Positions 1 to 9,335 of a stretch of DNA of 64,000 nucleotides are shown piece by piece (positions within the stretch are counted from its first letter, which is position 1; every line of letters starts with the position of its first letter). The notes below the pieces were generated by a model. That model was not told where the DNA came from. It ran no database searches and was given only the letters and a program-made list of their open reading frames with translations. The stretch spans positions 119,553 through 183,552 of the forward strand of contig NZ_JASISM010000007.1 of the NCBI RefSeq assembly GCF_030063145.1. Reading direction: 5' to 3'. This stretch comes from Cryobacterium sp. PH31-L1. Lineage in GTDB: Bacteria; Actinomycetota; Actinomycetes; Actinomycetales; Microbacteriaceae. The translations under genes and the position numbers were made by a program.

Positions 1-366
1 CACCTGCCGTCCACCGTCGCCGACCAGCCGTCACGCGAAACCAACGCCCAGGCGACCGGCGCCTGGGGCGACCCGGCAGCCGTACTGCTTCACTGTGGCG
101 TGACGGTGCCCGGGCCCACGACCGAGCCCTGCCTGAACATCAACGGCATCGACTGGATCGAAGATGACTCGGACGCCCCGACCTACCGGTACACGACCTA
201 CGGGCGCGACCCGGCCATCGAGGTCGTCATCGATTCCGAAGCGGTGAGCGGCTCGACGGCGCTGGTAGACGTGGCCAATGCGGTCGGGTATGTTCCGGCG
301 ACCGGCGCCTGTGTCGGCGCCGAAGACGTGCAGCTACCCACCGACGGGGCGACGACGGCGCCGTAG
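1..366 (+). CDS. DUF3515 family protein, C-terminal part (gene starts before the window)
   Basis: The frame is open from base 1 and stops at 364-366, giving about 121 residues of the C-terminal half. The stretch LPSTVADQPSRETNA followed by a Cys-containing segment and a second Cys-containing segment resembles the actinobacterial DUF3515 family, usually a lipoprotein or single-pass exported protein next to ddl. That is exactly the context here: it converges on ddl with a 33-nt gap. The signal peptide would lie outside the window. Function of the family is not established. Confidence 0.75.
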   Translation, partial: HLPSTVADQPSRETNAQATGAWGDPAAVLLHCGVTVPGPTTEPCLNINGIDWIEDDSDAPTYRYTTYGRDPAIEVVIDSEAVSGSTALVDVANAVGYVPATGACVGAEDVQLPTDGATTAP

Positions 367-399
367 CCCCGTCTTATGAGGCCGCTCATGGCGATCGGG

Positions 400-1497
400 T
401 CAGGAACCGTGGCGGGCGTGGGCGATGGCCACCGCGATGAGCTCGTGGATCAGCTCGGGGTAGGTGTAGCCGCTGGCCAGCCAGCAGCTCGGGAACATCG
501 AGATGCTCGTGAAGCCGGGCATGGTGTTGATCTCGTTGATCACCCAGCCCGCCTGCGTGAGAAAGAAGTCCACTCGGGCCAGGCCTGCGCCGCCGATGGC
601 TTCGAACGCCCGAATCGCCAGCCGTTGTACCTCGGCCAGCTCCTCCGCCGACAAGAGAGCGGGGCAGACCAGGTCGACCCCCGGTGCGTCGAGGTATTTC
701 GCGGCGAAGTCGTAGAAGTCACGGCCGGTTACGACGACCTCGCCGGCCACTGAGGCGCGGGTCGGCTCCCCCGGGCGTCCCTGCAGCACTGCAATTTCGA
801 GTTCGCGGCCGATGAGCCCGGATTCGATCAATACCTTGTTGTCTTGGGCGAGCCCCACCGTCATGGCCTCGGCCAGTTGCTCGGGCGTCGACACCCGACT
901 GACGCCGACGCTCGACCCAGCACGCGCCGGCTTCACGAAGGCGGGCAGGCCGAGCTGTTCCAGGGCAGCGTAGCCCATCCCGGGCGCCTGCGCCCAGTCA
1001 TCCGCTGTCAGGGTGCGCCACGGCGCCACCGGCAATGCCGCCTGCTGAAAGACGGTCTTGGCGAAGTGTTTGTCCATACCCAAAGCGGATGCCAGCACTC
1101 CCGACCCGACATACGGCAGGCCGAGCAGGTCGAGCATGCCCTGAATTGTGCCGTCCTCGCCGAACGGTCCATGCAAAATCGGGAATATGAGGTCGACCGA
1201 GCCGAGCGACCGCTCACCGGCGGCGTCGACGACGGTCAGTTCCCGGGTCGACCCGCTCTCGGGCCAGCGCACCCGGGTGCCGTTGTCGGCGACCACGGGC
1301 AGAGCTGAGGCGTTCAGGGCGAACTTGGCCGGGTCGTTGTCTTCCAGCACAAACGCCCCGTCACGGGTGATTCCCACCGGAATGACCGTGTAACGATCAG
1401 GGTCGAGGGCTGCCAGCACTCCGCCCGCCGTTGCGCAGCTGATCGAGTGTTCGCTGGAACGCCCTCCAAAGAGAAGCACCACCGTGAGCTTGTCCAT
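400..1497 (-). CDS. ddl: D-alanine--D-alanine ligase
   Basis: ATP-grasp ligase of 365 residues that makes the D-Ala-D-Ala dipeptide for peptidoglycan in the cytoplasm. The N-terminus has GGRSSEHSIS, the ATP-grasp core has KPARAGSSVGVSRV, and the C-terminal metal/substrate site has INEINTMPGFTSISMFP, all typical of Ddl. The ATG at 1497 is chosen because AAAGGA lies about 9 nt upstream and the Ddl family begins at this point; the open frame extends further only as a shadow of gpsA. The 5' end overlaps the 3' end of gpsA by 101 nt, so the two are probably translated from one transcript. Confidence 0.95.
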   Translation of the reverse strand: MDKLTVVLLFGGRSSEHSISCATAGGVLAALDPDRYTVIPVGITRDGAFVLEDNDPAKFALNASALPVVADNGTRVRWPESGSTRELTVVDAAGERSLGSVDLIFPILHGPFGEDGTIQGMLDLLGLPYVGSGVLASALGMDKHFAKTVFQQAALPVAPWRTLTADDWAQAPGMGYAALEQLGLPAFVKPARAGSSVGVSRVSTPEQLAEAMTVGLAQDNKVLIESGLIGRELEIAVLQGRPGEPTRASVAGEVVVTGRDFYDFAAKYLDAPGVDLVCPALLSAEELAEVQRLAIRAFEAIGGAGLARVDFFLTQAGWVINEINTMPGFTSISMFPSCWLASGYTYPELIHELIAVAIAHARHGS

Positions 1498-2548
1498 CGT
1501 CAAGTGTCCTTTCGCCCTGCGGTTCGCCGGAGTCTGTTGTGAGGTGCGGCGCAATGTCGCGGGGGTTGAGTGTGCCGTCGAGCACCTGACGTACCTGTTC
1601 GACGATGGGCATGTCGACGCCCTTGGCGCGGGCAAGCTCGAGAACGGGCTTTACCGAGGCGAGGCCTTCGGTGGTCTGCTGCATCTGCTTGACGACGTCG
1701 TTGATGCTGTACCCCTGGCCGAGCAGCCGCCCGGCCGTGTTGTTGCGGGACAGCGGCGACTGGCAGGTGGCGATGAGGTCACCGAGACCAGCCAAGCCGG
1801 CCAGCGTCTCGGCCTGAGCGCCGTAGGCCACCGCGAAGTCGGTCATTTCGACCAGTCCACGGGTGATGATCGACGCCTTGGTGTTTTCGCCAAAGCCGAC
1901 GCCGTCGACGATGCCGATGGCCACCGCGATGAGGTTCTTGAGCACGCCGCCGAATTCGGTGCCGATGACGTCGGTGTTGATGTAGGAACGAAAATAGCGG
2001 TTGGTCGCCAGTTTGGCCACGGCCTGCGCGGTCTCCAGGCTCACCGAGGAGACGACGGCCCCCGTGGGTTGTTCCTTGGCGATTTCGAGCGCGAGGTTCG
2101 GCCCGCTGATCGCGGCAATGCGAGCGGGGTCGATGTGCAGCACCTCTTCGATCACCGTGCTCATGCGCATACCGGTGGAGCGCTCGACGCCCTTCATGAG
2201 CGAGATGACGATCGCGTTCGCGGCCAGGTACGGTTCGACCTGTTTGAGGTTCTCCCGCAGGGACTGGCTGGGCACAGAGACGAAGACCATTTCGGCGCCG
2301 GCCAGTGCCAGGTCGAGGCGACTCGTGGCGCGCAGGCCCACCGGCAGGTTCACGCCGGGCAGGTAGTCGCTGTTGCGGCGGGCTTCGGAGATTTCTCGGG
2401 CCAACTCGGGGCGGCGGGCCCACAGAACGACGTCGGCGCCGCCATCCGTCAGAATCTTGGCGAAGGTGGTTCCCCAACTGCCAGCACCGAGAACGGCCAC
2501 CCTGGTGCCTGGTTGGATCTTGGGCAGCTGGGGGGTTCTAGGCTTCAA
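1397..2548 (-). CDS. gpsA: NAD(P)H-dependent glycerol-3-phosphate dehydrogenase
   Basis: Reduces dihydroxyacetone phosphate to sn-glycerol-3-phosphate, the backbone for phospholipids. The Rossmann motif VAVLGAGSWGTTFAKIL, KGVER, SGPNLA, the catalytic-Lys segment GVLKNLIAVAIG, and GLGDLIATC with SRNNTAGR are all present. It is 383 residues from a TTG start at 2548, longer than the roughly 335 usual: an extra C-terminal tail of some 45 residues is read through the first 101 nt of ddl in another frame. The start overlaps the stop of plsC by 11 nt; a GTG just before AVLGAG is an alternative start. Confidence 0.93.
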   Translation of the reverse strand: MKPRTPQLPKIQPGTRVAVLGAGSWGTTFAKILTDGGADVVLWARRPELAREISEARRNSDYLPGVNLPVGLRATSRLDLALAGAEMVFVSVPSQSLRENLKQVEPYLAANAIVISLMKGVERSTGMRMSTVIEEVLHIDPARIAAISGPNLALEIAKEQPTGAVVSSVSLETAQAVAKLATNRYFRSYINTDVIGTEFGGVLKNLIAVAIGIVDGVGFGENTKASIITRGLVEMTDFAVAYGAQAETLAGLAGLGDLIATCQSPLSRNNTAGRLLGQGYSINDVVKQMQQTTEGLASVKPVLELARAKGVDMPIVEQVRQVLDGTLNPRDIAPHLTTDSGEPQGERTLDDGQAHGGASLWRAFQRTLDQLRNGGRSAGSPRP

Positions 2549-3335
2549 AACGGCCTGTCTCTTTCTGGTTGTGCTCCGACGGGTTCCAGCGCTTGACCGG
2601 AGCCTTCTCGCCGCGCAGGTCTTCGAGCAGCGCCGTGATGGCGACCATCACGACCGCTGTCGCCTCGTTGAGCGTGGCAGTGTCGAGGCTGCGCCCCCGA
2701 AACTGGGAGAGGTCGAGCGGGTCGCCGATCTTCACCGTGATGGTTTTGCGCGGAAACAGACTGATCTTCTTGGAATACCGCGGCATCAGCTTCTGCGTAC
2801 CCCAGTGGGCGGCCGGCACGATCGGAATGCCCTGTTCGAGCGCGATGCGCACGGCTCCGGTCTTGCCGCGCATCGGCCACAGTTCGGGGTCACGGGTGAG
2901 TGAGCCTTCCGGGTAGACGACCACGATCTGGCCTTTTTCGACCAGGCGCTGGGCGGCCTTGACCGGTTCGCTGCCGCGCACCGATCCGCCGCGCTGCACC
3001 GGAATCTGGCCCGATTTGGTCAGTACCCAGCCGATGACCGGAATCTTGAAAACGGATGCCTTGGCCAGAAACCGCGGCAGCCGCCCCAGCTTCCAAGCCA
3101 CGACTCCCATGACCACTGGATCGATCTCGCTGTAGTGGTTCGGCGAGAAGACGAACGCACCGCTGCGCGGAAACTTGTGCGCGTCGATGATCTCGTAGCG
3201 GGCCGCGAGGTTCATCACCGGCAGGATCAGCCCGGCAAGAATCCAGAACGCGCTCGGCCGGCTCTTTTCCGAACGGATTCGGGTCGGCGACGGCGGAGAC
3301 TCGGGGGTTTCTGGCACGTCGTTGTTTTCAGGCAC
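2538..3335 (-). CDS. plsC: 1-acyl-sn-glycerol-3-phosphate acyltransferase
   Basis: PlsC-family acyltransferase, 265 residues, GTG start. The hallmark NHX4D block is NHYSEID, followed by the glycerophosphate-binding region and the YPEGSLTRDPE block, matching the family motifs. It should acylate lysophosphatidic acid at the membrane. It sits between murA (7-nt gap) and gpsA (11-nt overlap), so substrate supply by GpsA and acylation are co-transcribed. The first 30 residues are a Pro/Ser/Glu-rich tail without homology that I recognise. Confidence 0.9.
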   Translation of the reverse strand: MPENNDVPETPESPPSPTRIRSEKSRPSAFWILAGLILPVMNLAARYEIIDAHKFPRSGAFVFSPNHYSEIDPVVMGVVAWKLGRLPRFLAKASVFKIPVIGWVLTKSGQIPVQRGGSVRGSEPVKAAQRLVEKGQIVVVYPEGSLTRDPELWPMRGKTGAVRIALEQGIPIVPAAHWGTQKLMPRYSKKISLFPRKTITVKIGDPLDLSQFRGRSLDTATLNEATAVVMVAITALLEDLRGEKAPVKRWNPSEHNQKETGRFEA

Positions 3336-3342
3336 GCGCCTA

Positions 3343-4782
3343 TTATCCTTCGAGATCGAAGTCCGCCCCCAAAAGCCGCAGCTTGCCGATGAAGTTCTCG
3401 TAGCCTCGGCTGATGATTCCCACGTTGCTGACCGTACTGGTGCCCTCGGCGCTGAGTGCCGCGATCAGGTGGCTGAAGCCGCCGCGCAGGTCGGGCACGA
3501 CGATGTCAGCTCCGTGCAGCTTCGTCGGCCCGGTGATGACAGCTGAGTGGTTGAAGTTGCGCTGGCCGAACCGGCAGGGGTGGCCGCCGAGGCATTCCTT
3601 GTGGATCTGAATGGTCGCGCCCATTTCCACCAGGGCGTCGACGAAGCCGAACCGCTGCTCGTAGACGGTCTCGTGCACGATGGAGGTGCCGTGCGCCTTG
3701 GTGAGGGCGATGACGAGCGGCTGCTGCCAGTCGGTCATGAAGCCGGGGTGAACATCCGTTTCGATGATGACGGGCTTCAGGTCGCCGCCCGGGTGATAAA
3801 AGCGAATGCCGTCGTCGCAGATATCGAAAGCGCCGCCGACCTTGCGGAAGACGTTGAGGAAGGTGATCATTTCGGGCTGGCGGGCGCCGCCGACGAAGAT
3901 GTCACCGTCGGTGGCGAGGGCGGCAGCAGCCCAGCTGGCGGCCTCGTTGCGGTCGAACAGTGCGCGGTGGTTGTAGCCCATGAGGCGTTCAACGCCCTCG
4001 ATGCGAATCACGCGGTCGGTGTCGACCGTGATGATGGCACCCATCTTCTGCAAAATATTGATGAGATCCATGATCTCGGGCTCGATTGCCGCGCCCTTGA
4101 GTTCGGTGATGCCGTCGGCACGCACCGCGGTGAGCAGCACCTGCTCTGTGGCCCCGACGCTCGGGTACGGCAGTTCGAGCTTGGCGCCCTTGAGACCGTT
4201 CGGTGCCGACATGCGGATGCCGTTGGGCTGCTTCTCGACGACCGCACCGAACTTGCGCAGCACCTCGAGATGAAAGTCGATCGGGCGATCGCCGATGCGG
4301 CAGCCGCCGAGGTCGGGGATGAACGCCTCGCCGAGCCGGTGCAGCAGCGGTCCGCAGAACAGGATCGGGATGCGGCTCGATCCGGCGTGGGCGTCGATCG
4401 CGGCGAAGTGCGCGCTCTCCACGTCAACCGGGTCGAGGATGAGGGTTCCATCTTCATCACCCTCGGTGACCTTGACGCCGTGCACCTCCAGCAGCCCGCG
4501 AACGATCCGAACATCGCTGATATTCGGAACGTCCTTGAGTACGCTGGGGGTTTCACCGAGCAGGGCAGCGACCATGGCCTTGGTGACGAGATTCTTCGCC
4601 CCCTTCACCTCGATGCGACCGACCAGCGGAATGCCGCCGCGAATGGTGATCTTGTCGGCGGTGAGGCCAACGGCTGCCCCGTGGTTCTGGGCACTCCCGC
4701 GTTCGTTCGCGTCGTCGTGCTGCCGGGCGTCGTTCAAATTCTTCGCTTCTTGATCACGCCGGGCTTCGCTGAGAGTGCTCAC
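3343..4782 (-). CDS. murA: UDP-N-acetylglucosamine 1-carboxyvinyltransferase
   Basis: First committed step of peptidoglycan synthesis: transfer of enolpyruvate from PEP to UDP-GlcNAc. The N-terminal KGAKNLVTKAMVAALL and the active-site loop GGCRIGDRPIDFH, with its Cys, are present. A GTG start at 4782 (VSTLSEARRDQ) is preferred because the leuD stop is at 4802 and the longer open frame runs back into leuD; this gives 479 residues, somewhat more than the usual 420-450, because of a polar N-terminal extension of about 45 residues. The true start could lie further in. Confidence 0.93.
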   Translation of the reverse strand: MSTLSEARRDQEAKNLNDARQHDDANERGSAQNHGAAVGLTADKITIRGGIPLVGRIEVKGAKNLVTKAMVAALLGETPSVLKDVPNISDVRIVRGLLEVHGVKVTEGDEDGTLILDPVDVESAHFAAIDAHAGSSRIPILFCGPLLHRLGEAFIPDLGGCRIGDRPIDFHLEVLRKFGAVVEKQPNGIRMSAPNGLKGAKLELPYPSVGATEQVLLTAVRADGITELKGAAIEPEIMDLINILQKMGAIITVDTDRVIRIEGVERLMGYNHRALFDRNEAASWAAAALATDGDIFVGGARQPEMITFLNVFRKVGGAFDICDDGIRFYHPGGDLKPVIIETDVHPGFMTDWQQPLVIALTKAHGTSIVHETVYEQRFGFVDALVEMGATIQIHKECLGGHPCRFGQRNFNHSAVITGPTKLHGADIVVPDLRGGFSHLIAALSAEGTSTVSNVGIISRGYENFIGKLRLLGADFDLEG

Positions 4783-4801
4783 AAAAATACCTGTCTTCGT
4801 G

Positions 4802-5419
4802 TTACTTGGAGATTGATTCCGGCGACAGCGCGGGAAGGGTTCGGGGCAACCATGGCTCTCGCGTCGCTTCGAATTCATTGATCCGCGCTTCGTCACGCAG
4901 GGTCAGACCGATGTCATCGAGACCTTCGAGCAGCCGCCATCTAGTGTAATCGTCGATTTCGAAATTCACGGTCAGATCCCCGACACGCACTGTTTTACTC
5001 ACCAGATCCACGGTCAACTCAACGCCAGGATCGCACTCGAGAAGGTTCCACAGGGTTTCGGCGTCCGCTTCGCTGATCTGGCCGGCGAGCAGGCCCTGCT
5101 TGCCGGAGTTGCCGCGAAAGATGTCGCCGAAGCGGGGGCTGAGCACCACGTCGAAGCCGTAGTCGCGCAGGGCCCACACGGCGTGTTCGCGGGAGGAGCC
5201 GATGCCGAAGTCGGCGCCGGCGACGAGCACGCGACCGCCCTGGTATTCCTTTTTGTTGATGACGAAGTCCGGGTCGAGGCGCCAGGCAGCGAACAGCGCG
5301 TCTTCAAAGCCGGTGCGCGTGACGCGCTTGAGGTGCACGGCCGGGATGATCTGGTCGGTGTCGACGTTGGAACGGCGCAGCGGCACCGCAACTCCGGTGA
5401 CGGTGGTGAATTTCTGCAT
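4802..5419 (-). CDS. leuD: 3-isopropylmalate dehydratase small subunit
   Basis: Small (swivelling) subunit of isopropylmalate isomerase in leucine synthesis, 205 residues. It has [18 protein letters not shown] at the N-terminus and the [11 protein letters not shown] loop. The ATG at 5419 is used, directly after the leuC stop at 5421-5423; an in-frame ATG 15 nt upstream that overlaps the end of leuC is possible. It forms the heterodimer with LeuC encoded just upstream. Confidence 0.95.
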   Translation of the reverse strand: MQKFTTVTGVAVPLRRSNVDTDQIIPAVHLKRVTRTGFEDALFAAWRLDPDFVINKKEYQGGRVLVAGADFGIGSSREHAVWALRDYGFDVVLSPRFGDIFRGNSGKQGLLAGQISEADAETLWNLLECDPGVELTVDLVSKTVRVGDLTVNFEIDDYTRWRLLEGLDDIGLTLRDEARINEFEATREPWLPRTLPALSPESISK

Positions 5420-5420
5420 G

Positions 5421-6881
5421 CTACTGATCTCCATCCTGAACGAGGTCCCACGGGCTCGAGAGCGTGCCGCGAACGGCCGTGGCGGCCGCGACGAGCGGGG
5501 ACACCAAATGGGTACGCCCGCCCTTACCCTGTCGTCCCTCAAAGTTTCGGTTGCTGGTCGAGGCGCAGCGCTCTCCGGGTTCGAGCTGGTCGGGGTTCAT
5601 TCCGAGGCACATCGAACAGCCGGCGAACCGCCATTCGGCGCCGAAATCGAGGAAGATCTTGTCGAGTCCCTCGGCTTCGGCCTCGATGCGCACCCGGGCG
5701 GAGCCGGGAACGACCATCATGCGCAGTCCCTCGGCCTTGGTCTTGCCCTTGATGATCTCGGCGGCGGCGCGCAGGTCTTCGACCCGGCTGTTCGTGCAGG
5801 AACCGAGAAAAACTGTGTCGACCCGAATGTCCTTCATCGGGGTGCCGGCCGTGAGGTCCATGTATTCCAGGGCCCGCTCAGCGGCCGAACGCTCGTTGGC
5901 GTCGATGATGTCGGCGGGGTTCGGGACGGATCCGCTCAGGGACACGCCCTGACCGGGGTTGGTTCCCCAGGTGACGAATGGCTCGAGCTCGTTGGCGTCG
6001 ATGATGACCTCCGCGTCGTAGCTCGCGCCCTCATCGGTGGCCAGGGTCTGCCAGTAGGCGACAGCGGCATCCCAGTCAGCGCCGCGGGGCGCGTGGGCAC
6101 GTCCTTCGAGGTAGTCGTAGGTCACCTGGTCGGGGGCGACCATGCCGGCGCGCGCGCCGGCCTCGATCGACATGTTGCAGATGGTCATGCGCCCCTCCAT
6201 GGAGAGGGCGCGAATGGCCTCACCACGGTATTCGAGCACATAGCCGGCTCCCCCGCCGGTGCCGATTTTGGCGATCACGGCGAGGATGATGTCCTTCGCG
6301 GTGACCCCGGTGCGCAGGGCACCGTTGACCGTGATGGCCATGGTCTTGAACGGGTTTAGCGGCAGCGTCTGGGTGGCCATGACGTGCTCGACCTCGCTCG
6401 TGCCGATGCCGAGCGCCATGGCACCGAAGGCGCCATGGGTGGAGGTGTGCGAGTCACCGCAGACCACGGTGATGCCGGGCTGGGTCAGGCCGAGCTGCGG
6501 GCCGACGACGTGCACGATGCCCTGCTCGATGTCACCGAGAGAGTGCAGGCGCACACCGTACTCGGCGCAGTTGCGACGCAGGGTCTCGATCTGGGTGCGG
6601 CTGGTCAGGTCGACGATGGGCTTGTCGATGGCCAGCGTCGGCGTGTTGTGGTCTTCGGTAGCGATCGTGAGATCGGGACGGCGCAGCGGTCGATCGGCCA
6701 GGCGCAGACCGTCGAAGGCCTGGGGGCTGGTGACCTCGTGCAGCAGGTGCAGGTCGATGTAGATCAGGTCGGGCGTGCCGTTCTCGCCCTTGGTCACGAG
6801 GTGCTTGTCCCAGACCTTCTCGGCGAGCGTGCGCAGGCCGGTGCTGGAATATTGTTTCGAAGTGGGTATTACGTTGGGCAT
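5421..6881 (-). CDS. leuC: 3-isopropylmalate dehydratase large subunit
   Basis: Aconitase-family [4Fe-4S] enzyme that isomerises 2- to 3-isopropylmalate. The three cluster cysteines are visible in GSCTNSR and GCSMCLGMN, along with the substrate motifs ATEDHNTPT and [12 protein letters not shown]. The ATG at 6881 is chosen because GAGGAAG lies 9-10 nt upstream; a GTG at 6899 is in frame but inside that ribosome-binding site. The length of 486 residues fits the family. First gene of the leuCD-murA-plsC-gpsA-ddl block. No T-box or leader peptide was seen upstream. Confidence 0.96.
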   Translation of the reverse strand: MPNVIPTSKQYSSTGLRTLAEKVWDKHLVTKGENGTPDLIYIDLHLLHEVTSPQAFDGLRLADRPLRRPDLTIATEDHNTPTLAIDKPIVDLTSRTQIETLRRNCAEYGVRLHSLGDIEQGIVHVVGPQLGLTQPGITVVCGDSHTSTHGAFGAMALGIGTSEVEHVMATQTLPLNPFKTMAITVNGALRTGVTAKDIILAVIAKIGTGGGAGYVLEYRGEAIRALSMEGRMTICNMSIEAGARAGMVAPDQVTYDYLEGRAHAPRGADWDAAVAYWQTLATDEGASYDAEVIIDANELEPFVTWGTNPGQGVSLSGSVPNPADIIDANERSAAERALEYMDLTAGTPMKDIRVDTVFLGSCTNSRVEDLRAAAEIIKGKTKAEGLRMMVVPGSARVRIEAEAEGLDKIFLDFGAEWRFAGCSMCLGMNPDQLEPGERCASTSNRNFEGRQGKGGRTHLVSPLVAAATAVRGTLSSPWDLVQDGDQ

Positions 6882-7030
6882 TTTGAGCGTCTTCCTCACG
6901 AATCGATGGCAGCCACGCCGAACTCCGCGACGAGGGAGGCCTCAGGACAGGGACTCGTCGCGGCACAGAAGAAGTCGGCTCACCACGGATTCAGGGTAAC
7001 ACCTCGTCCAGCCGCCTGCCTCGCCAGCGG

Positions 7031-7822
7031 TCAGTCGAACGCCGACGCCACGTAGACGACGCTCACGTTGTCACGCCCGCCGTGCTCGATGGCCTCATCG
7101 ACGAGAATGTCGGCGACGCTGCGTCCGTCGACATCCAAACGGATGTCCATGGCCAGGACCCGCGCGATCGCCTCGTCGTCGAGTTCCTTGGTCAGGCCGT
7201 CGGAGCAGATCAGAAAGGACTGCTCCCCCAGGGCCGGAAGCAGCCAAACGTCGGCATCGACGAATTCGTCGGCGCCGATCGCGCGGGTGATGACGTTCCG
7301 CTCCGGATGTTTCTCGGCGTCTTCGGTGGAGATCAGGCCGGCGTCGACCATTTCCTGCACCGCGGAGTGGTCGACCGAGAGCTGACTCAGAACCCCGTCG
7401 GTCCAGGTGTAGATGCGTGAATCGCCGACGTTGAAGGCCATCCAGTGGTAACCGACATCGTCGCCGGCGTCGACGAAAGCGATGCCGGCCAGGGTCGTGC
7501 CCGACACGGCGGTGCCGTAGTCGTCGGCTGCGCTGAGATCGCGCACGGCGTCGTTCGAGGAGTGGATGGCGTCGAGGATGCGCTCCGGGGTCGACGGCAG
7601 GTCGCGCGCGATGTGCTCGTCGAACACCCGCAACACGGTCTGGCTGGCGACCTCGCCCTGCGCGTGGCCGCCCATGCCATCGGCGACCAGAAAAACCGGT
7701 GACTGTGCCAGAAGGCTGTCTTCATTCACCGTGCGCACGCTGCCGACGTCGGTGCGTGCGCTGAAAAAGAGGCGGGCGGTGGCGGTGGAGAGTTCAATCG
7801 TGCTCTGCTGGTTCAGAGTCAT
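7031..7822 (-). CDS. PP2C-family serine/threonine protein phosphatase
   Basis: Metal-dependent protein phosphatase of 263 residues, all catalytic domain, no membrane segment. The PP2C metal-site motifs are present in order: RTVNEDS near residue 32, VADGMGGHAQGEVAS near 48, SDGLTKELDD in the C-terminal half, and GGRDNVSVVYV at the end. It resembles the soluble PrpC/PstP-type phosphatases that reverse Ser/Thr kinase signalling. No kinase gene lies beside it. It is separated from terC by 37 nt and reads in the same direction, so co-transcription is possible. Confidence 0.9.
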   Translation of the reverse strand: MTLNQQSTIELSTATARLFFSARTDVGSVRTVNEDSLLAQSPVFLVADGMGGHAQGEVASQTVLRVFDEHIARDLPSTPERILDAIHSSNDAVRDLSAADDYGTAVSGTTLAGIAFVDAGDDVGYHWMAFNVGDSRIYTWTDGVLSQLSVDHSAVQEMVDAGLISTEDAEKHPERNVITRAIGADEFVDADVWLLPALGEQSFLICSDGLTKELDDEAIARVLAMDIRLDVDGRSVADILVDEAIEHGGRDNVSVVYVASAFD

Positions 7823-7859
7823 GAGAACCCCCCGTTCGCCGGTGCCCGGCCTCTACTCG

Positions 7860-8885
7860 TCATTCCTTGGCGGTCGCCGAAATCTCCTCGGCCAGCGTGT
7901 GACCACGCTTCTTGGCATCGTGACGCGCCTTGATCAGGCTCGCGATGGTGGCCACGGCCATGCTACCGATGATCACACCGAGCGACGTCCAGGTGTCGAT
8001 CTCCGGGGCCCACTCGATGTTTTCGCCGCCGTTGATGAAGACGACTTCGTTGGTGTGCATGGCGTGCAGCACGAGCTTGACGCCGATGAAAGCAAGGATG
8101 ACCGCAATGCCGTACTTGAGGTATTCGAGCCGTTCGAGCAGTCCGCCGAGCAGGAAGTACAACTGGCGCAGGCCCATGAGAGCGAAGATGTTGGCCGTGA
8201 ACACGATGAAGGGGCTCTGGGTGATGCCAAATATCGCCGGGATCGAGTCGAGCGCGAAGATGAGGTCGGTGGTGCCGATCGCGATGAACACGATCAGCAT
8301 CGGGGTGAAGGCCTTTTTGCCATCGATCAGGGTTCGCACCTTGGAACCGTCGAATTCTGACGAGATACGGATGCGACGCCGCAGCAGCCGGATGACCGCG
8401 TTCTCTTTGTCCTCGGTTTCTTCCTCGTTGGAGAACGCCTGCTTGACGGCGGTGTAGAAGAGGAACGCCCCGAAGATGTAGAAGATCCAGGCGTAGCTTT
8501 CGATCAGCTGGGCACCCGCGAGAATGAAGATACCGCGCAGCACGAGGGCGATGATGATGCCCACCATCAGCACTTCTTGTTGGTATTTTCGCGGTACCGA
8601 GAACCGCGCCATGATGATCACGAAGACGAACAGGTTGTCGATCGACAGGCTGTACTCGGTGAGCCAGCCGGCGAGAAACTGCCCGGCATGCTCTGCGTCA
8701 CCGAGCAGCAGCATGAGCAGGGCGAAGATCAGCGCCAGGGTCACATAGAACGCCACCCACAGGCCAGCCTCGCGCATACTGGGCACGTGCGGGCGCTTGT
8801 AGACGATGAGCAGGTCGGCAACGAGAATCAAGGTCAGAACGACCAGTGATCCAACTTCGAACCAAAGCGGGAGAGCGAGTTCCAC
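7860..8885 (-). CDS. TerC-family integral membrane protein
   Basis: 341-residue polytopic membrane protein of the TerC/Alx family (Pfam TerC), linked to manganese export or metallation of exported proteins. About eight or nine hydrophobic segments are visible. The conserved acidic residues lie in LSIDNLFVFVIIM and FALDSIPAIFG, and a charged cytoplasmic loop with EEETEDKEN separates the halves. The start is GTG at 8885 with GAAAGG about 5 nt upstream. The leader upstream carries a probable yybP-ykoY riboswitch, the expected control for Mn homeostasis genes. Confidence 0.92.
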   Translation of the reverse strand: MELALPLWFEVGSLVVLTLILVADLLIVYKRPHVPSMREAGLWVAFYVTLALIFALLMLLLGDAEHAGQFLAGWLTEYSLSIDNLFVFVIIMARFSVPRKYQQEVLMVGIIIALVLRGIFILAGAQLIESYAWIFYIFGAFLFYTAVKQAFSNEEETEDKENAVIRLLRRRIRISSEFDGSKVRTLIDGKKAFTPMLIVFIAIGTTDLIFALDSIPAIFGITQSPFIVFTANIFALMGLRQLYFLLGGLLERLEYLKYGIAVILAFIGVKLVLHAMHTNEVVFINGGENIEWAPEIDTWTSLGVIIGSMAVATIASLIKARHDAKKRGHTLAEEISATAKE

Positions 8886-8905
8886 GGGGGCCTTTCAAGA
8901 AATAA

Positions 8906-9060
8906 CGGGAGTCGGGTGTTACAGAACCCGAAAGTCTCTCCCGCACCAATAGGACCCAAATGGAGCCAATCGATACCATCGCGACCGGGGCCCCGACAGC
9001 GCGGCCCGTATTGACGATCGCGATATAGAACCCGATCGGGCCCAGAGGGATACTCCCCTT
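8906..9060 (-). promoter_or_regulatory. Probable yybP-ykoY (manganese) riboswitch in the terC leader
   Basis: Read on the minus strand, the leader starts AAGGGGAGTA, contains CGTCAATACG, a GC-rich segment ending CCCCGG, and GAGACTTTCGGG, in the order of the conserved blocks of the yybP-ykoY class. Near its end an outer stem CGGGAG/CTCCCG encloses an inner hairpin CGGGT/ACCCG, just before the terC ribosome-binding site. A TAGAAT hexamer lies at 9071-9076, a reasonable -10 box. Class assignment is from memory of the motif and from the TerC target, not from a covariance-model search. Confidence 0.72.
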
Positions 9061-9132
9061 CGCTTATGAAATTCTAACAGCGTAGCGGGCCCGCGCGCAC
9101 CCGGTCCAGGATTCCCGGGTATGCCGGCTTCC

Positions 9133-9261
9133 TTACAGTTTGATGCGGCGTTGAGTCTTCCTAATGCCCCGTCGCAGGATCAGCAGGAGAACACCCGCAT
9201 GCAGCAGCATGGCAGCGCCGCCGATCATCACGATGTGGTGCAGGCCGGCCGCTGTCGCCAA
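9133..9261 (-). other. Short ORF with one hydrophobic segment, possibly a gene remnant
   Basis: A minus-strand frame ending in TAA at 9133-9135 and readable from a TTG at 9261 encodes 42 residues with a hydrophobic stretch (IVMIGGAAMLLHAGVLLLIL) and a basic tail (RRGIRKTQRRIKL). It looks like the end of a membrane protein, but there is no convincing ribosome-binding site, and the frame is closed by a TGA shortly upstream. It lies in the 275-nt space between the terC leader and the methyltransferase gene, which otherwise holds nothing I can recognise. Confidence 0.2.
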
Positions 9262-9335
9262 GGGCGAACGATGACACGGTCACGATGCGGCGGCGGCGAC
9301 CTATAGTTGAAGGCTATGACCATGCACCGGGTTCG

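Noticed and set aside
400..6500. Long plus-strand open frames opposite ddl, gpsA, murA and leuC (for example 1484-2596, 3547-4881, 5202-6359)
   Set aside because: They are antisense shadows created by high GC at third positions; translations are low in complexity and match no family, while the minus-strand frames carry clear enzyme motifs.
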